DNA from: Symbiodinium natans
Lineage: Eukaryota; Sar; Dinophyceae; Suessiales; Symbiodiniaceae
Direction: 5' to 3'
DNA length: 10,683 nucleotides
NCBI GenBank assembly: GCA_905221605.1
Contig: CAJNDS010001695.1
Span: 1-10,683, forward strand
The translations under genes and the position numbers were made by a program. The notes beneath the pieces were generated by a model. The model saw only the letters and a program-made list of their open reading frames with translations. It was not told the DNA's origin and did not search any database. Position 1 is the stretch's first letter. Each line of letters opens with the position of its first letter. Below, in pieces: positions 1 to 6,910 of the stretch.

Positions 1-95
1 TACGAATAGCTCGATTCCTGCGGGCAAAGAGGTTTAAGTAAATTGAACATATTGGCACAGTTGACCCCTGCAAACCCTTATCCTGGCTCACTAGT
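1..95. other. Left flank with one dispersed AGGTTTAAGTAAATTGA motif
   Basis: No gene is seen. Positions 30-46 read AGGTTTAAGTAAATTGA, the exact reverse complement of positions 6737-6753, and related sequence occurs near 8002, 8130 and 9379. This is probably one arm of the small dispersed element annotated at 6680-6757. From about 95 the sequence grades into decayed copies of the ~65-bp minisatellite. Confidence 0.6.
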
Positions 96-1520
96 TACCT
101 CAACTAGGGAGGAGAAGGCCAAGCTCCTTGATTGCATTCACACAAGCCCCGATCCCTGACCCAAATTCAGGAGGCTAACGCAAGGCTCGTATTCACACAG
201 GCTTTGATCACATCCCGACCTGGAATGCAAGGCTCCCGACCCAGTTGTGGGGGGGGGGGGAACGCAAAGGCTCCTTCAGTTACATAAGCCCTGCTCACAC
301 ACCGACCCAATTAGGGAGGTGAATACAAAGGCTCCTTGGCAGCATTCACACAGGCTCTGATCACATCCCGCCCCAATTAGGGAGGGGAACGCAAAGGCTC
401 CATGGCTGCATTTACACAGGCCCTCATCACATCCCGACCCAATTAGGGAGGGGAATGCAAGGCTCCTTGGCTGCATTTACACAGGCCCTGATCACATCCC
501 GACCCAATTAGGGAGGTGAATACAAAGGCTCCTGGGCTGCATTTACACAGACCCTGATCACATCCTGACCCAATTCGGGAGGTGAACACTGCATTTACAC
601 AGGCCCTGATCACATCCTGACCCAAGTAGGGAGAGAAACAAAAGGCTCCTTGGCTGCATTTACACAGGCCTTGATCACATCCCGACCCAATTAGGGAGGT
701 GACTACAAAGGCTCTTTGGCAGCATTCACACAGGCCCTGATCACATCCCGACCCAATTAGGGAGGGGAATGCAAGGCTCCTTGGCTGCATTGACACAGGC
801 CCTGATCACATCCCGACCCAATTAGGGAGAATCACAAGGCTCCTTGGCTGCATTTACACAGGTCTTGATCACATCCCGACCCAATTAGGGAGGTGACTAC
901 AAAGGCTCCTTGGCAGCATTCACAGAGGCCCTGATCACATCCCGACCCAATTAGGGAGGGGAATGCAAGGCTCCTTTGCTGCATTGACACAGGCCCTGAT
1001 CACATCCCGACCCAATTAGGGAGAATCACAAGGCTCCTTGGCTGCATTTACACAGGTCTTGATCACATCCCGACCCAATTAGGGAGGTGAATACAAAGGC
1101 TCCTTGGCTGCATTTACACAGGCCCTGGTCACATCCCGACTCAATTAGGGAGGGGAATGCAAGGCTCCTTGGCTGCGTTTAGACAGGCCCTGATCACATC
1201 CCGACACAATTAGGGAGATGAACACAAGCCTCCTTGGCAGCATTTTCACAGGCCCTGATCACATCCCGACCCAATTAGGGAGAATCACAAGGCTCCTTGG
1301 CTGCATTTACACAGGTCTTGATCACATCCCGACCCAATTAGGGAGGTGAATACAAAGGCTCCTTGGCTGCAGTTACACAGGCCCTGATCACATCCCGACC
1401 CACTTCGGGAGGGGAATGCAAGGCTCCTTGGCTGCATTTACACAGGCTGACCCAATTAGGGAGAGAAACACAAGGCTCCTTGGCTGCATTTACACAGCCC
1501 TTGATCACATCCCGACCCAA

Positions 1521-2109
1521 TTAGGGAGGTAAATGCAAAGGCTCCTTGGCAGCATTCACACAGGCCCTGATCACATCCCGACCCAATTAGGGAGGGGAAT
1601 GCAAGGCTCCTTGGCTGCATTTACACAGGCCCTGATCACATCCCGACCCAATTAGGGAGGGGAATGCCAAGGCTCCTTGGCTGCATTCAAACAGGCCCTG
1701 GTAACATCCCGACCCAATTAGGGAGGGGAATGCAAGGCTCCTTGGCTGCATTTACACAAACCCTGATCACATCCTGACCCATTTAGGGAGGGCAATGCAA
1801 GGCTCCCTGGCTGCATTTACACAGGCCCTGGGAGGGGAATGCAAGGCTCCTTGGCTGCATTTACAGAGGCCCTGATCACATCCCGACCCAATTAGGGAGA
1901 ATCACAAGGCTCCTTGGCTGCATTTACACAGGTCTTGATCACATCCCGACCCAATTAGGGAGGTGAATACAAAGGCTCCTTGGCTGCAGTTACACAGGCC
2001 CTGATCACATCCCGACCCAATCCGGGAGGGGAACGCAAGGCTCCTTGGCTGCATTTACACAGGCCCTGATCACATCCTGATCCAATTAGGGAGAGAAACC
2101 CAAGGCTCC
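1521..2109. repeat. Higher-order block of the minisatellite, copy 1
   Basis: This stretch of about nine units reappears at 2363-2952 with an offset of 842-843 bp. Shared diagnostic variants include a CAGCATTCAC unit (1550 and 2392), an extra C in AATGCCAAGG (1663 and 2505), and a truncated unit reading GGCCCTGGGAGGGG (1824 and 2666). Several neighbouring rare variants in the same order show duplication of a block rather than of single units. Confidence 0.85.
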
Positions 2110-2362
2110 TTGGCTGCATTTACACAGCCCTTGATCACATCCCGACCCAATTAGGAAGGTAAATACAAAGGCTCCTTGGCTGCATTTACACAGCCCTTGA
2201 TCACATCCCGACCCAATTAGGGAAGGGAATGCAATGCTTCTTGGCTGCATTCACACAGGCCTTGATCACATCCGGACCCAATTCGGGAAGGGAATGCAAG
2301 GCTCCTTGGCTGCAGTCACACCACATCCGGACCTTGGCTGCATTTACACAGCCCTTGATCAA

Positions 2363-2952
2363 TTAGGGAGGTAAATACAAAGGCTCCTTGGCAGCATTCA
2401 CACAGGCCCTGATCACAGCCCGACCCAATTAGGGAGGGGAATGCAAGGCTCCTTGGCTGCATTTACACAGGCCCTGATCACATCCCGACCCAATTAGGGA
2501 GGGGAATGCCAAGGCTCCTTGGCTGCATGCCAACAGGCCCTGGTCACATCCCGACCCAATTAGGGAGGGGAATGCAAGGCTCCTTGGCTGCATTTACACA
2601 GGCCCTGATCACATCCTGACCCATTTAGGGAGGGCAATGCAAGGCTCCCTGGCTGCATTTACACAGGCCCTGGGAGGGGAATGCAAGGCTCCTTGGCTGC
2701 ATTTCCACAGGCCCTGATCACATCCCGACCCAATTAGGGAGAATCACAAGGCTCCTTGGCTGCATTTCGCACAGGTCTTGATCACATCCCGACCCAATTA
2801 GGGAGGTGAATACAAAGGCTCCTTGGCTGCAGTTACACAGGCCCTGATCACATCCCGACCCAATTCGGGAGGGGAACGCAAGGCTCCTTGGCTGCATTTA
2901 CACAGGCCCTGATCACATCCTGACCCAATTAGGGAGAGAAACACAAGGCTCC
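2363..2952. repeat. Higher-order block of the minisatellite, copy 2, cut by a gene fragment
   Basis: Second copy of the block at 1521-2109. The offset shifts from 842 to 843 bp because of a single-base insertion near 2766 (TTTCGCAC against TTTACAC). The left junction (2350-2363) has lost about 16 bases compared with copy 1. The copy stops at AAGGCTCC (2945-2952), where coding-like sequence begins. Copy 1 continues with normal repeat at the matching place (2102-2110). Confidence 0.85.
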
Positions 2953-3599
2953 AGGAAGATGGCACTGTCCTGGTGGAAGGAGTGCAGGGCAAGACCGCTT
3001 CCCCAGCTCGTCTAGACTGCTTGCACAAAGCCTTGCAAGAGCTGAAAGCGCAGCACCGCCTCTACCAGGCAAACCCAGCAGTGGAGGGAGCCTTAACAAG
3101 AATGGAAATCATCCTCGCTGGAAAAGTGCAGCCGTGTACAAGCGCAGCGGCAACGACAGACCGCGAAACCTCCCAAGGGCGCCAAACGGGGGAGTCCGGT
3201 GGCTCACACTCCTCGGCCTTGGGGGGCGAAGCGCAGCACTCGGAAAACGCAGCGGCCTCTGTCGAAACAATGGAAGAGAAGGAAGACAGGCTAGAGATGA
3301 CGTACCTGATCCCCAAAGAGCTGAAAGCCCCCAGAGCGGACACTGTGGAGCTGCAGAAAATCCGAAGCACTTCGGAGCTCACGGACGACATGGACGTGAA
3401 GTTCTTCCCACACCTGTTTTCCACGGGCACAGGCGGATGGCAGAATGGATATGGAAGCTTCTCCCAATACGCTCGCAAGCTCTCGGGCAACATCAACGTG
3501 AGGATCGGCAACCAGCAGGCTCCAGGCGGGAAGACCAAGTACCAAGAGGGCAAAGGTCAGGTGTTTACAGCCCTGAGGGACATCCCAAAAAGCACCTGA
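2953..3599 (+). pseudogene. Fragment of a Helitron helicase-like N-terminal domain protein
   Basis: The frame is open from inside the repeat and ends at TGA 3597-3599. The first GTG is at 2973 and no convincing start exists, so this is an internal piece. Numbering from 2973 (208 aa): residues 8-50 are predicted helical (LHKALQELKAQHRLYQ), 51-105 are a low-complexity Ser/Thr/Ala linker, and 108-140 lead into FPHLFSTGTGG (145-155) followed by SFSQYARK (162-169). The FPxLFxxGxGG plus [SV]xxxYA pattern is typical of the Helitron_like_N region, which precedes the Rep nuclease and Pif1-type helicase in Helitron rolling-circle transposases. In the family, a longer stretch (around an R-L-L...D-x-R-F segment) normally separates the YAR residues from what follows. 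Here YARK runs directly into LSGNINVRIGNQQ, suggesting an internal in-frame deletion. The frame ends at ALRDIPKST, just where the family would continue into its G[ST]xxYW block. No Rep His-x-His/Tyr motifs or helicase Walker motifs are present, so this cannot transpose. An exon with repeat-filled introns is an alternative. Confidence 0.7.
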
Positions 3600-3643
3600 G
3601 ATTGCTTATCACTGAGCATTCTTTAGAGAAGAGAGCGCAGCGC
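3600..3643. other. Short tail between Helitron fragment and resumed minisatellite
   Basis: Forty-four bases, ending in GAGAGCGCAGCG, that match neither the minisatellite nor a recognisable continuation of the protein. The repeat resumes at CAAGGCTCC (3643-3651), the same phase at which it was interrupted at 2944-2952. Confidence 0.6.
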
Positions 3644-4017
3644 AAGGCTCCTTGGCTGCATTTACCGGCCCTGATCACATCCCGACCGAACTAGGCAGGG
3701 GAACACAAGGCTCTGTGCCTGCATTTACAGGCCCTGATCACATCCCGACCCAATTAGGGAGGGGAATGCAAGGCTCCTTGGCTGCATCTGCACAGGTCCT
3801 GCTCACACCCTGAAGGGAACACAAGGCTCCTTGGCTTCATACACAGGCCCTGATCACATCCCTACCCAATTAGGGAGGCCAAGGCTCCTTGGCTGCGTTC
3901 ACGCAGGCCCTGATCACATCCGACCCAGTCAGGGAGGGAATGCAAGGCTCCTTGGCTGCATTTACACAGGCCCTGATCACATCCTGACCCAGTTAGGGAA
4001 GGGAACGCAAAGGCTCC
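3644..4017. repeat. ~65-bp minisatellite, decayed block between the two gene fragments
   Basis: About six units of the same family as 96-2952, recognised by GGCCCTGATCACATC and AAGGCTCCTTGGCTGCAT. They are more diverged and shortened, with losses such as TTTACCGGCC and CACACCCTGAAGGG. No gene is seen. The block ends in AAGGCTCCTTG at 4010-4020, where the Josephin fragment begins. Confidence 0.9.
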
Positions 4018-4428
4018 TTGGGGGCAGCCTTCTTCACTGAAGCGGACATGGACAACGCCGTGCAGGTTGTCCTCGAAGAAGGTGGGGTGGAACGAGGTGA
4101 AGCTGCAGAGGCCCACGCGGCGCCAGGTGGCTTCTACTCCTCGGAAGTGCTTGCGCAGGTACTGCAAACCAAAGCCATGGCTGCTTTTGGTCGTGTGAGG
4201 TGGCAAATGGACCTTCAACCCGTCGTGAGCAAGCACGATCTGGAAGCAGCTGCCGGGGCGGTGCAGAACCGGGACAACGCACACTGGGTGGCATATCGAT
4301 ATTTCCATGAGAAGATCTTCAGGTTGGACTCCCTGGCTCGTACCCGCAGAGCAGAGCAGATACCGGAAGCCGTCTTCTTGGCGGAGCTCGCTCGACATCC
4401 CGCGACCTACTGCATCCGAGAGGTCTAG
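4018..4428 (+). pseudogene. C-terminal half of a Josephin (ataxin-3-like) deubiquitinase domain
   Basis: The open frame runs to TAG at 4426-4428. The first codon is TTG at the repeat junction and the first in-frame ATG is at 4048, so the true start is missing. Numbering from 4018 (136 aa): GGFYSSEVLAQVL (37-49) matches the Josephin block with G-[FY]-[FY]-S-x-x-V-[IL]; NAHWVAYRYF (87-96) carries the catalytic His-Trp pair (H89, W90); FRLDSL (101-106) supplies the third triad position (D104); AVFLAELARHPATYCIREV (118-136) matches the closing strand of the fold. H89 and D104 are 15 residues apart, the same spacing as ataxin-3 His119 and Asn134. Asp replaces Asn here. Josephin enzymes are cysteine proteases that cut ubiquitin chains. 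The N-terminal part with the catalytic Cys and oxyanion Gln is absent, because minisatellite lies directly upstream. The piece is therefore not an active enzyme by itself. The terminal GAG|GTCTAG could be a splice donor instead of a stop. The domain call is fairly secure; whether it came from a host gene or a transposon is unknown. Confidence 0.72.
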
Positions 4429-5310
4429 CCGCGGCTGCCATCTCCTAACAATGTTGTGATGCCGCGAGGACACCTCTGGTGCTCCACGCCAACGTTTCAC
4501 CCCCCCACAGACCAGCGTTCTCACGCGAGATCGCACAAGGCAAGGCAGAAACCAAGGCGCCAGCTCATGCTCATGTGATGGATGGATGTGTGGCAAGACT
4601 GGCGCCCCAGCAAACCTGAGCAACAACTGCGCCGCTCTTCTCTGCGGGCTCAAGATTAGAGTTACCCCAAACAAAAGACATGGTTTTCTTTCAGAAACCT
4701 ATCCAAAAAGCGAGACGAGGTGTCGAAACAATCAAATCAATATCACCATGACAAGACGAAAGACAAGAATTACAAGCATTGGCTGTCAAGAACCAACATG
4801 CTCAACTTCTCCTGGCCCAGAACTGCAGACATGGACAGAAGACCACCAGACCTTCAAGCATCAGGTCCGTCTCTTCCACGGAGTTCAGAAAGGTTTTAAT
4901 GAATTGTTATATCAAATGTTGCCGAAGAGACACCTCCAGCAACAAATCAAATTCTTTTCCTCCCCGAGAAGGCTCAAGAGATCGTGGGACCGAAAATATT
5001 GCCCTTTCCACCCCAAATAGTCCGGACACAATATCCGATTTCATAGAACTGAAATCCGAATTTGCAAAAACAATACCAATATTAATTGAAATTCCTCTAT
5101 ATTCTCTGAAATTTCGAGGGGGTGAAATGAACCATTATCATTCTAAAGAATTGCAATCCAAAAAATTATTCAAATTACAAGATATGTAATTCAAATATTC
5201 GTGGAACCATATCAATTGTAATAATATATCGAAACTTCGAGGCTAACACCCACAGACAAGGGTCAACAAAGATTCGGGACATCAGGAGAATTATAATGAA
5301 TACCCTCAAA
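4429..5310. other. Unassigned sequence, GC-rich passing into AT-rich
   Basis: The minisatellite does not resume after the Josephin fragment. Positions 4429-4650 are GC-balanced with no repeat. From about 4660 to 5310 the sequence is AT-rich. Two overlapping plus-strand frames are open here (4586-5020, 144 aa; and a frame open from 4752 to 5189). The second begins with a helical-looking stretch, ELQALAVKNQHAQLLLAQN, then a Ser-rich linker, but becomes low-complexity Lys/Ile/Leu sequence after about 4990. Neither is recognised, neither has a convincing start, and the two frames compete, so no gene is called. A further decayed gene fragment around 4750-4910 is possible. Confidence 0.45.
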
Positions 5311-5680
5311 AAGAACTCCCAGATCTTCAAGATTTTAATTCTGGAGGTTTTGATCAATTATCCAGAAGTCCCCAGATCTTCCAAATTTGAATTCTAAAGA
5401 TTTTTGGAGGACTTATTCAGATATCCAGTATTTATCAAATCCTTCAAAATTTGAATTCCGAAAATTCCAGAGGTTTTGAATCGATATCCAAAGATCCCCA
5501 GGCCTTCTAAATTTGAATCCTGGAGGACTGCAGGAGATTTTGATCAATTATCCAGAAATCCCCAGATCTTCCAAATTTGAAATCTAGAGTTTTGGGATCC
5601 ATATCCAAAGATTCCCAGGCTTTCAAAATTTTAATTCTTGAGGTTTTGGGCCGATACAGACCTTCAAAATTTGAATTCTG
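5311..5680. repeat. AT-rich degenerate tandem repeat, ~60-bp unit
   Basis: Seven recognisable copies of a motif like CCCAGATCTTCCAAATTTGA followed by ATTCTGGAGGTTTTG and, in many copies, ATCAATTATCCAGA or ATCCATATCCAAAGA. The TTCMAAATTTGA-like block starts near 5326, 5378, 5441, 5504, 5568, 5620 and 5661, giving spacings of about 41-66 bp. Two subtypes seem to alternate (TGATCAATTATCCAGAA and GATATCCAAAGATCCCCAG). No gene is seen. Confidence 0.85.
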
Positions 5681-5735
5681 GCGCAAGCCCCCCACCCCAG
5701 CCCCCCATCCCCCCCAGCCCCCCCAAGCCCAACCA
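5681..5735. repeat. C-rich tract, first cassette
   Basis: A run of C4-C7 blocks separated by A, T or AG. It occupies the position in the first cassette that the longer CCCCTCCAG array holds in the second. The complementary strand has G-runs that could form a G-quadruplex. Confidence 0.75.
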
Positions 5736-5767
5736 ACAAAAATGTAAAACATTGAAAGGCAAAAAAC

Positions 5768-5845
5768 AAAACCCGGCAAAACCCCCCAAAACCCCCCAAA
5801 ACCCGACAAAACCCCCCAAAACCCGACAAAACCCCCCAAAACTCC
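5768..5845. repeat. AAAACCCCCC-type 10-bp repeat, first cassette
   Basis: Consecutive 10-bp units AAAACCCCCC, interspersed with AAAACCCGGC and AAAACCCGAC. It is preceded by GGCAAAAAACAAAACCCGGC (5759-5778); the same leader, apart from its first base, precedes the second copy at about 6470. The C/A pattern is telomere-like in composition but is not the TTTAGGG telomere unit. Confidence 0.9.
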
Positions 5846-5854
5846 GGACACAAA

Positions 5855-5872
5855 CCCTATACAATTTCTATA
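5855..5872. repeat. CCCTATACAATTTCTAT box, first cassette
   Basis: The sequence CCCTATACAATTTCTATA sits between AAA upstream and the first AAACCCT repeat. The same 17-bp box occurs at 6547, 9726, 9820, 10034, 10127, 10341 (one mismatch), 10435 and 10649. Its 12-bp core TACAATTTCTAT (5860-5871) is the left arm of the inverted repeat around the telomere tract. Confidence 0.9.
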
Positions 5873-5941
5873 AACCCTAAACCCTAAACCCTAAACCCTA
5901 AACCCTAAACCCTAAACCCTAAACCCTAAACCCTAAACCCT
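5872..5941. repeat. Interstitial telomere tract, ten perfect AAACCCT repeats
   Basis: Exactly ten uninterrupted AAACCCT units (70 bp), the C-rich strand of the TTTAGGG telomere. The strand orientation matches a chromosome end lying to the left, yet more than 5 kb of sequence lies on that side, so the tract is internal. Confidence 0.97.
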
Positions 5942-5955
5942 CAAGGCCAGAATAA

Positions 5956-5967
5956 ATAGAAATTGTA
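5956..5967 (-). repeat. Inverted core of the box, right of the first telomere tract
   Basis: ATAGAAATTGTA is the perfect reverse complement of 5860-5871. The local context AATAAATAGAAATTGTA followed by a GTG and TCATT is shared with the second cassette (6625-6655), so homology extends past the arm. Confidence 0.93.
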
Positions 5968-6027
5968 AGTGTTTCATTACGAGCAGCTCGTGCAATAATC
6001 CTTCATCCTTCACAGTGCAAAAATATT
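5968..6027. other. Spacer between cassettes
   Basis: Sixty bases of mixed sequence with a small inverted repeat CGAGCAGCTCG (about 5980-5990). No gene is seen. Confidence 0.4.
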
Positions 6028-6460
6028 CCCCTCTCAGCCCACTTGCCCCTCCAGCCCCTCCAGCCCCTCCAGCCCCCTCCAGCCCCCTCAACCCCCAGCC
6101 CCTCCAGCCCCCAGCCCCTCCAGCCCCTCCAGCCCCTCCAGCCCCTCCAGCCCCTCCCAGCCCCTCCAGCCACTCCGGCCCCTCCGGCCCTTCCAGCCCC
6201 TCCAGCCCCTCCAGCCCCTCCAGCCCCTCCACCTCCACCTCCAGCCCTCCAGCCCCTCCAGCCCTCCACAGCCTCCAGCCCCCCTCCAGCCCCTCCAGCC
6301 CCTCCAGCCCCTCCAGCCCCTCCAGCCCCTCCAGCGGCTCCAGCCCCTCCAGCCCCTCCAGCCCCTCCAGCCAATCCAGCCAATCCAGCTCCAGCCCCTC
6401 CAGCCCCTACAGCCCCGCCAGCCCCTCCAGCCCCTCCCCCAGCCCCAGCCCCACAACCCC
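6028..6460. repeat. CCCCTCCAG 9-bp array, second cassette
   Basis: About 45 copies of CCCCTCCAG, with occasional changes (CCAATCCAG, CGGCTCCAG, CCACCTCCA). Because the unit is a multiple of three and has no stop in any frame, every frame on both strands stays open and yields PAP, SSP, LQP, GGA, WRG or LEG repeats. These are artefacts of composition. The G-rich strand carries regularly spaced GGGG runs with quadruplex potential. Confidence 0.95.
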
Positions 6461-6477
6461 AAGGACAAAAGCAAAAA

Positions 6478-6538
6478 ACAAAACCCGGCAAAACCCCCCA
6501 AAACCCCCCAAAACCCCCCAAAACCCCCCAAAACCCCG
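6478..6538. repeat. AAAACCCCCC-type 10-bp repeat, second cassette
   Basis: Starts with the same AAAACCCGGC unit as the first cassette, followed by AAAACCCCCC units that are more uniform than in the first copy. It ends in CCGGACACAAACCC, close to the first copy's ending. Confidence 0.9.
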
Positions 6539-6546
6539 GACACAAA

Positions 6547-6564
6547 CCCTATACAATTTCTATA
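6547..6564. repeat. CCCTATACAATTTCTAT box, second cassette
   Basis: Identical over 18 bases to the box at 5855-5872 and again directly joined to AAACCCT repeats. The core TACAATTTCTAT is at 6552-6563. Confidence 0.9.
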
Positions 6565-6612
6565 AACCCTAAACCCTAAACCCTAAACCCTAAACCCTAA
6601 ACCCTAAACCCT
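6564..6612. repeat. Interstitial telomere tract, seven perfect AAACCCT repeats
   Basis: Seven uninterrupted AAACCCT units followed by AAAC. It has the same orientation as the tract at 5872-5941, so the two are head to tail and do not form a head-to-head end fusion. Confidence 0.97.
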
Positions 6613-6628
6613 AAACAAGACAAAATAA

Positions 6629-6640
6629 ATAGAAATTGTA
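6629..6640 (-). repeat. Inverted core of the box, right of the second telomere tract
   Basis: ATAGAAATTGTA is the perfect reverse complement of 6552-6563; the match extends one base further (6551 with 6641). The arms enclose 65 bp here and 84 bp in the first cassette. Confidence 0.93.
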
Positions 6641-6679
6641 TGTGGTATCATTCTGAATGTCCCACGTTATTTGTCTAAA

Positions 6680-6757
6680 CAGCTGACAAGCAGAATTTGA
6701 GTAAACTACTCCAAAACGCACTGGGAGGCAAAATATTCAATTTACTTAAACCTGCCT
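6680..6757. mobile_element. Small dispersed element with imperfect terminal inverted repeats (copy A)
   Basis: The left end GCAGAATTTGAGTAAACT (6690-6707) and the reverse complement of the right end, GCAGGTTTAAGTAAATT, match at about 14 of 17 positions. The interior has CCAAAACGC, TGGGAGGC and AATATTCAA. Related pieces lie at 30-46, 7990-8046, 8118-8186 and 9353-9397. There is no coding capacity. It resembles a short non-autonomous MITE or fold-back element, but no target-site duplication was established, so the mobile label is tentative. Confidence 0.45.
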
Positions 6758-6910
6758 CCCCTGACCTCCCCCTCAAAACCCCCTCCCGCCCCTTTCGGCA
6801 CCTTTCGGCCCCCGCCCTTCCCCACACCCTCCCGCCCCCTCCTCCCTCCGCCCCCGCTTCCCCCCCGCCCCCCCCCGCCCCCCCCTCCCCCTCCCCCCCC
6901 ATCCCCCCCA
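6758..6910. repeat. C-rich polypyrimidine tract
   Basis: Runs of C3-C9 with scattered T and G, densest at 6859-6908. Both strands stay open by composition only. No gene is seen. Confidence 0.8.

Larger units (their letters stand above)
96..2952. repeat. ~65-bp minisatellite array, main block
   Basis: Roughly 45 tandem copies of a unit of about 65 bp. The recognisable blocks are AAGGCTCCTTGGCTGCATTT, ACACAGGCCCTGATCACATC and CCGACCCAATTAGGGAGGGG, followed by AATGC or a variant ending. Variant endings (GAATCAC, GTGAATAC, GAGAAACAC) make units of about 60-66 bp. Units with CAGCATTCAC or AGGTCTTGATC mark subfamilies. The left edge (about 96-290) is strongly decayed and the centre is more uniform, as expected for an array kept uniform by unequal exchange. 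On the minus strand, units of 63 or 66 bp give short open frames with a repeating SLIGSGCDQGLCKCSQGA-like peptide. Indels break them every few units and none exceeds 117 residues, so they are not called genes. Confidence 0.95.

Noticed and set aside
443-796. Minus-strand open frame of repeated SLIGSGCDQGLCKCSQGA-like units
   Set aside because: It arises from minisatellite units of 63 or 66 bp. Indels in neighbouring units break the frame, and no longer continuous frame or start signal exists.
96-2952. CRISPR array
   Set aside because: The units are contiguous, with no unique spacers between short repeats, and the context is eukaryotic.
3062-3553. Minus-strand frame of 163 codons opposite the Helitron piece
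   Set aside because: It is a shadow of the plus-strand frame, which carries the recognisable FPxLFxxGxGG and YAR motifs.
3862-4674. Minus-strand frame of 270 codons over the Josephin piece
   Set aside because: It runs through minisatellite and opposite the Josephin frame. It shows no domain and contains the repeat-derived SLTGSGCDQGLCKCSQGA peptide.
4647-4978. Two GGCTCAAG octamers (4647-4654, 4971-4978) resembling the 3' end of the dinoflagellate spliced leader
   Set aside because: The upstream bases do not match the rest of the leader, and eight bases alone can occur by chance.
5951-5956. AATAAA polyadenylation-like signal beside the telomere tract
   Set aside because: No gene lies upstream, and the same bases recur at 6625 only because the cassette is duplicated.
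6015-6579. Long Pro/Ser/Ala/Leu-rich frames on the plus strand and Gly/Ala/Trp/Glu-rich frames on the minus strand
   Set aside because: The 9-bp CCCCTCCAG unit has no stops in any frame, so all frames stay open whatever their function.
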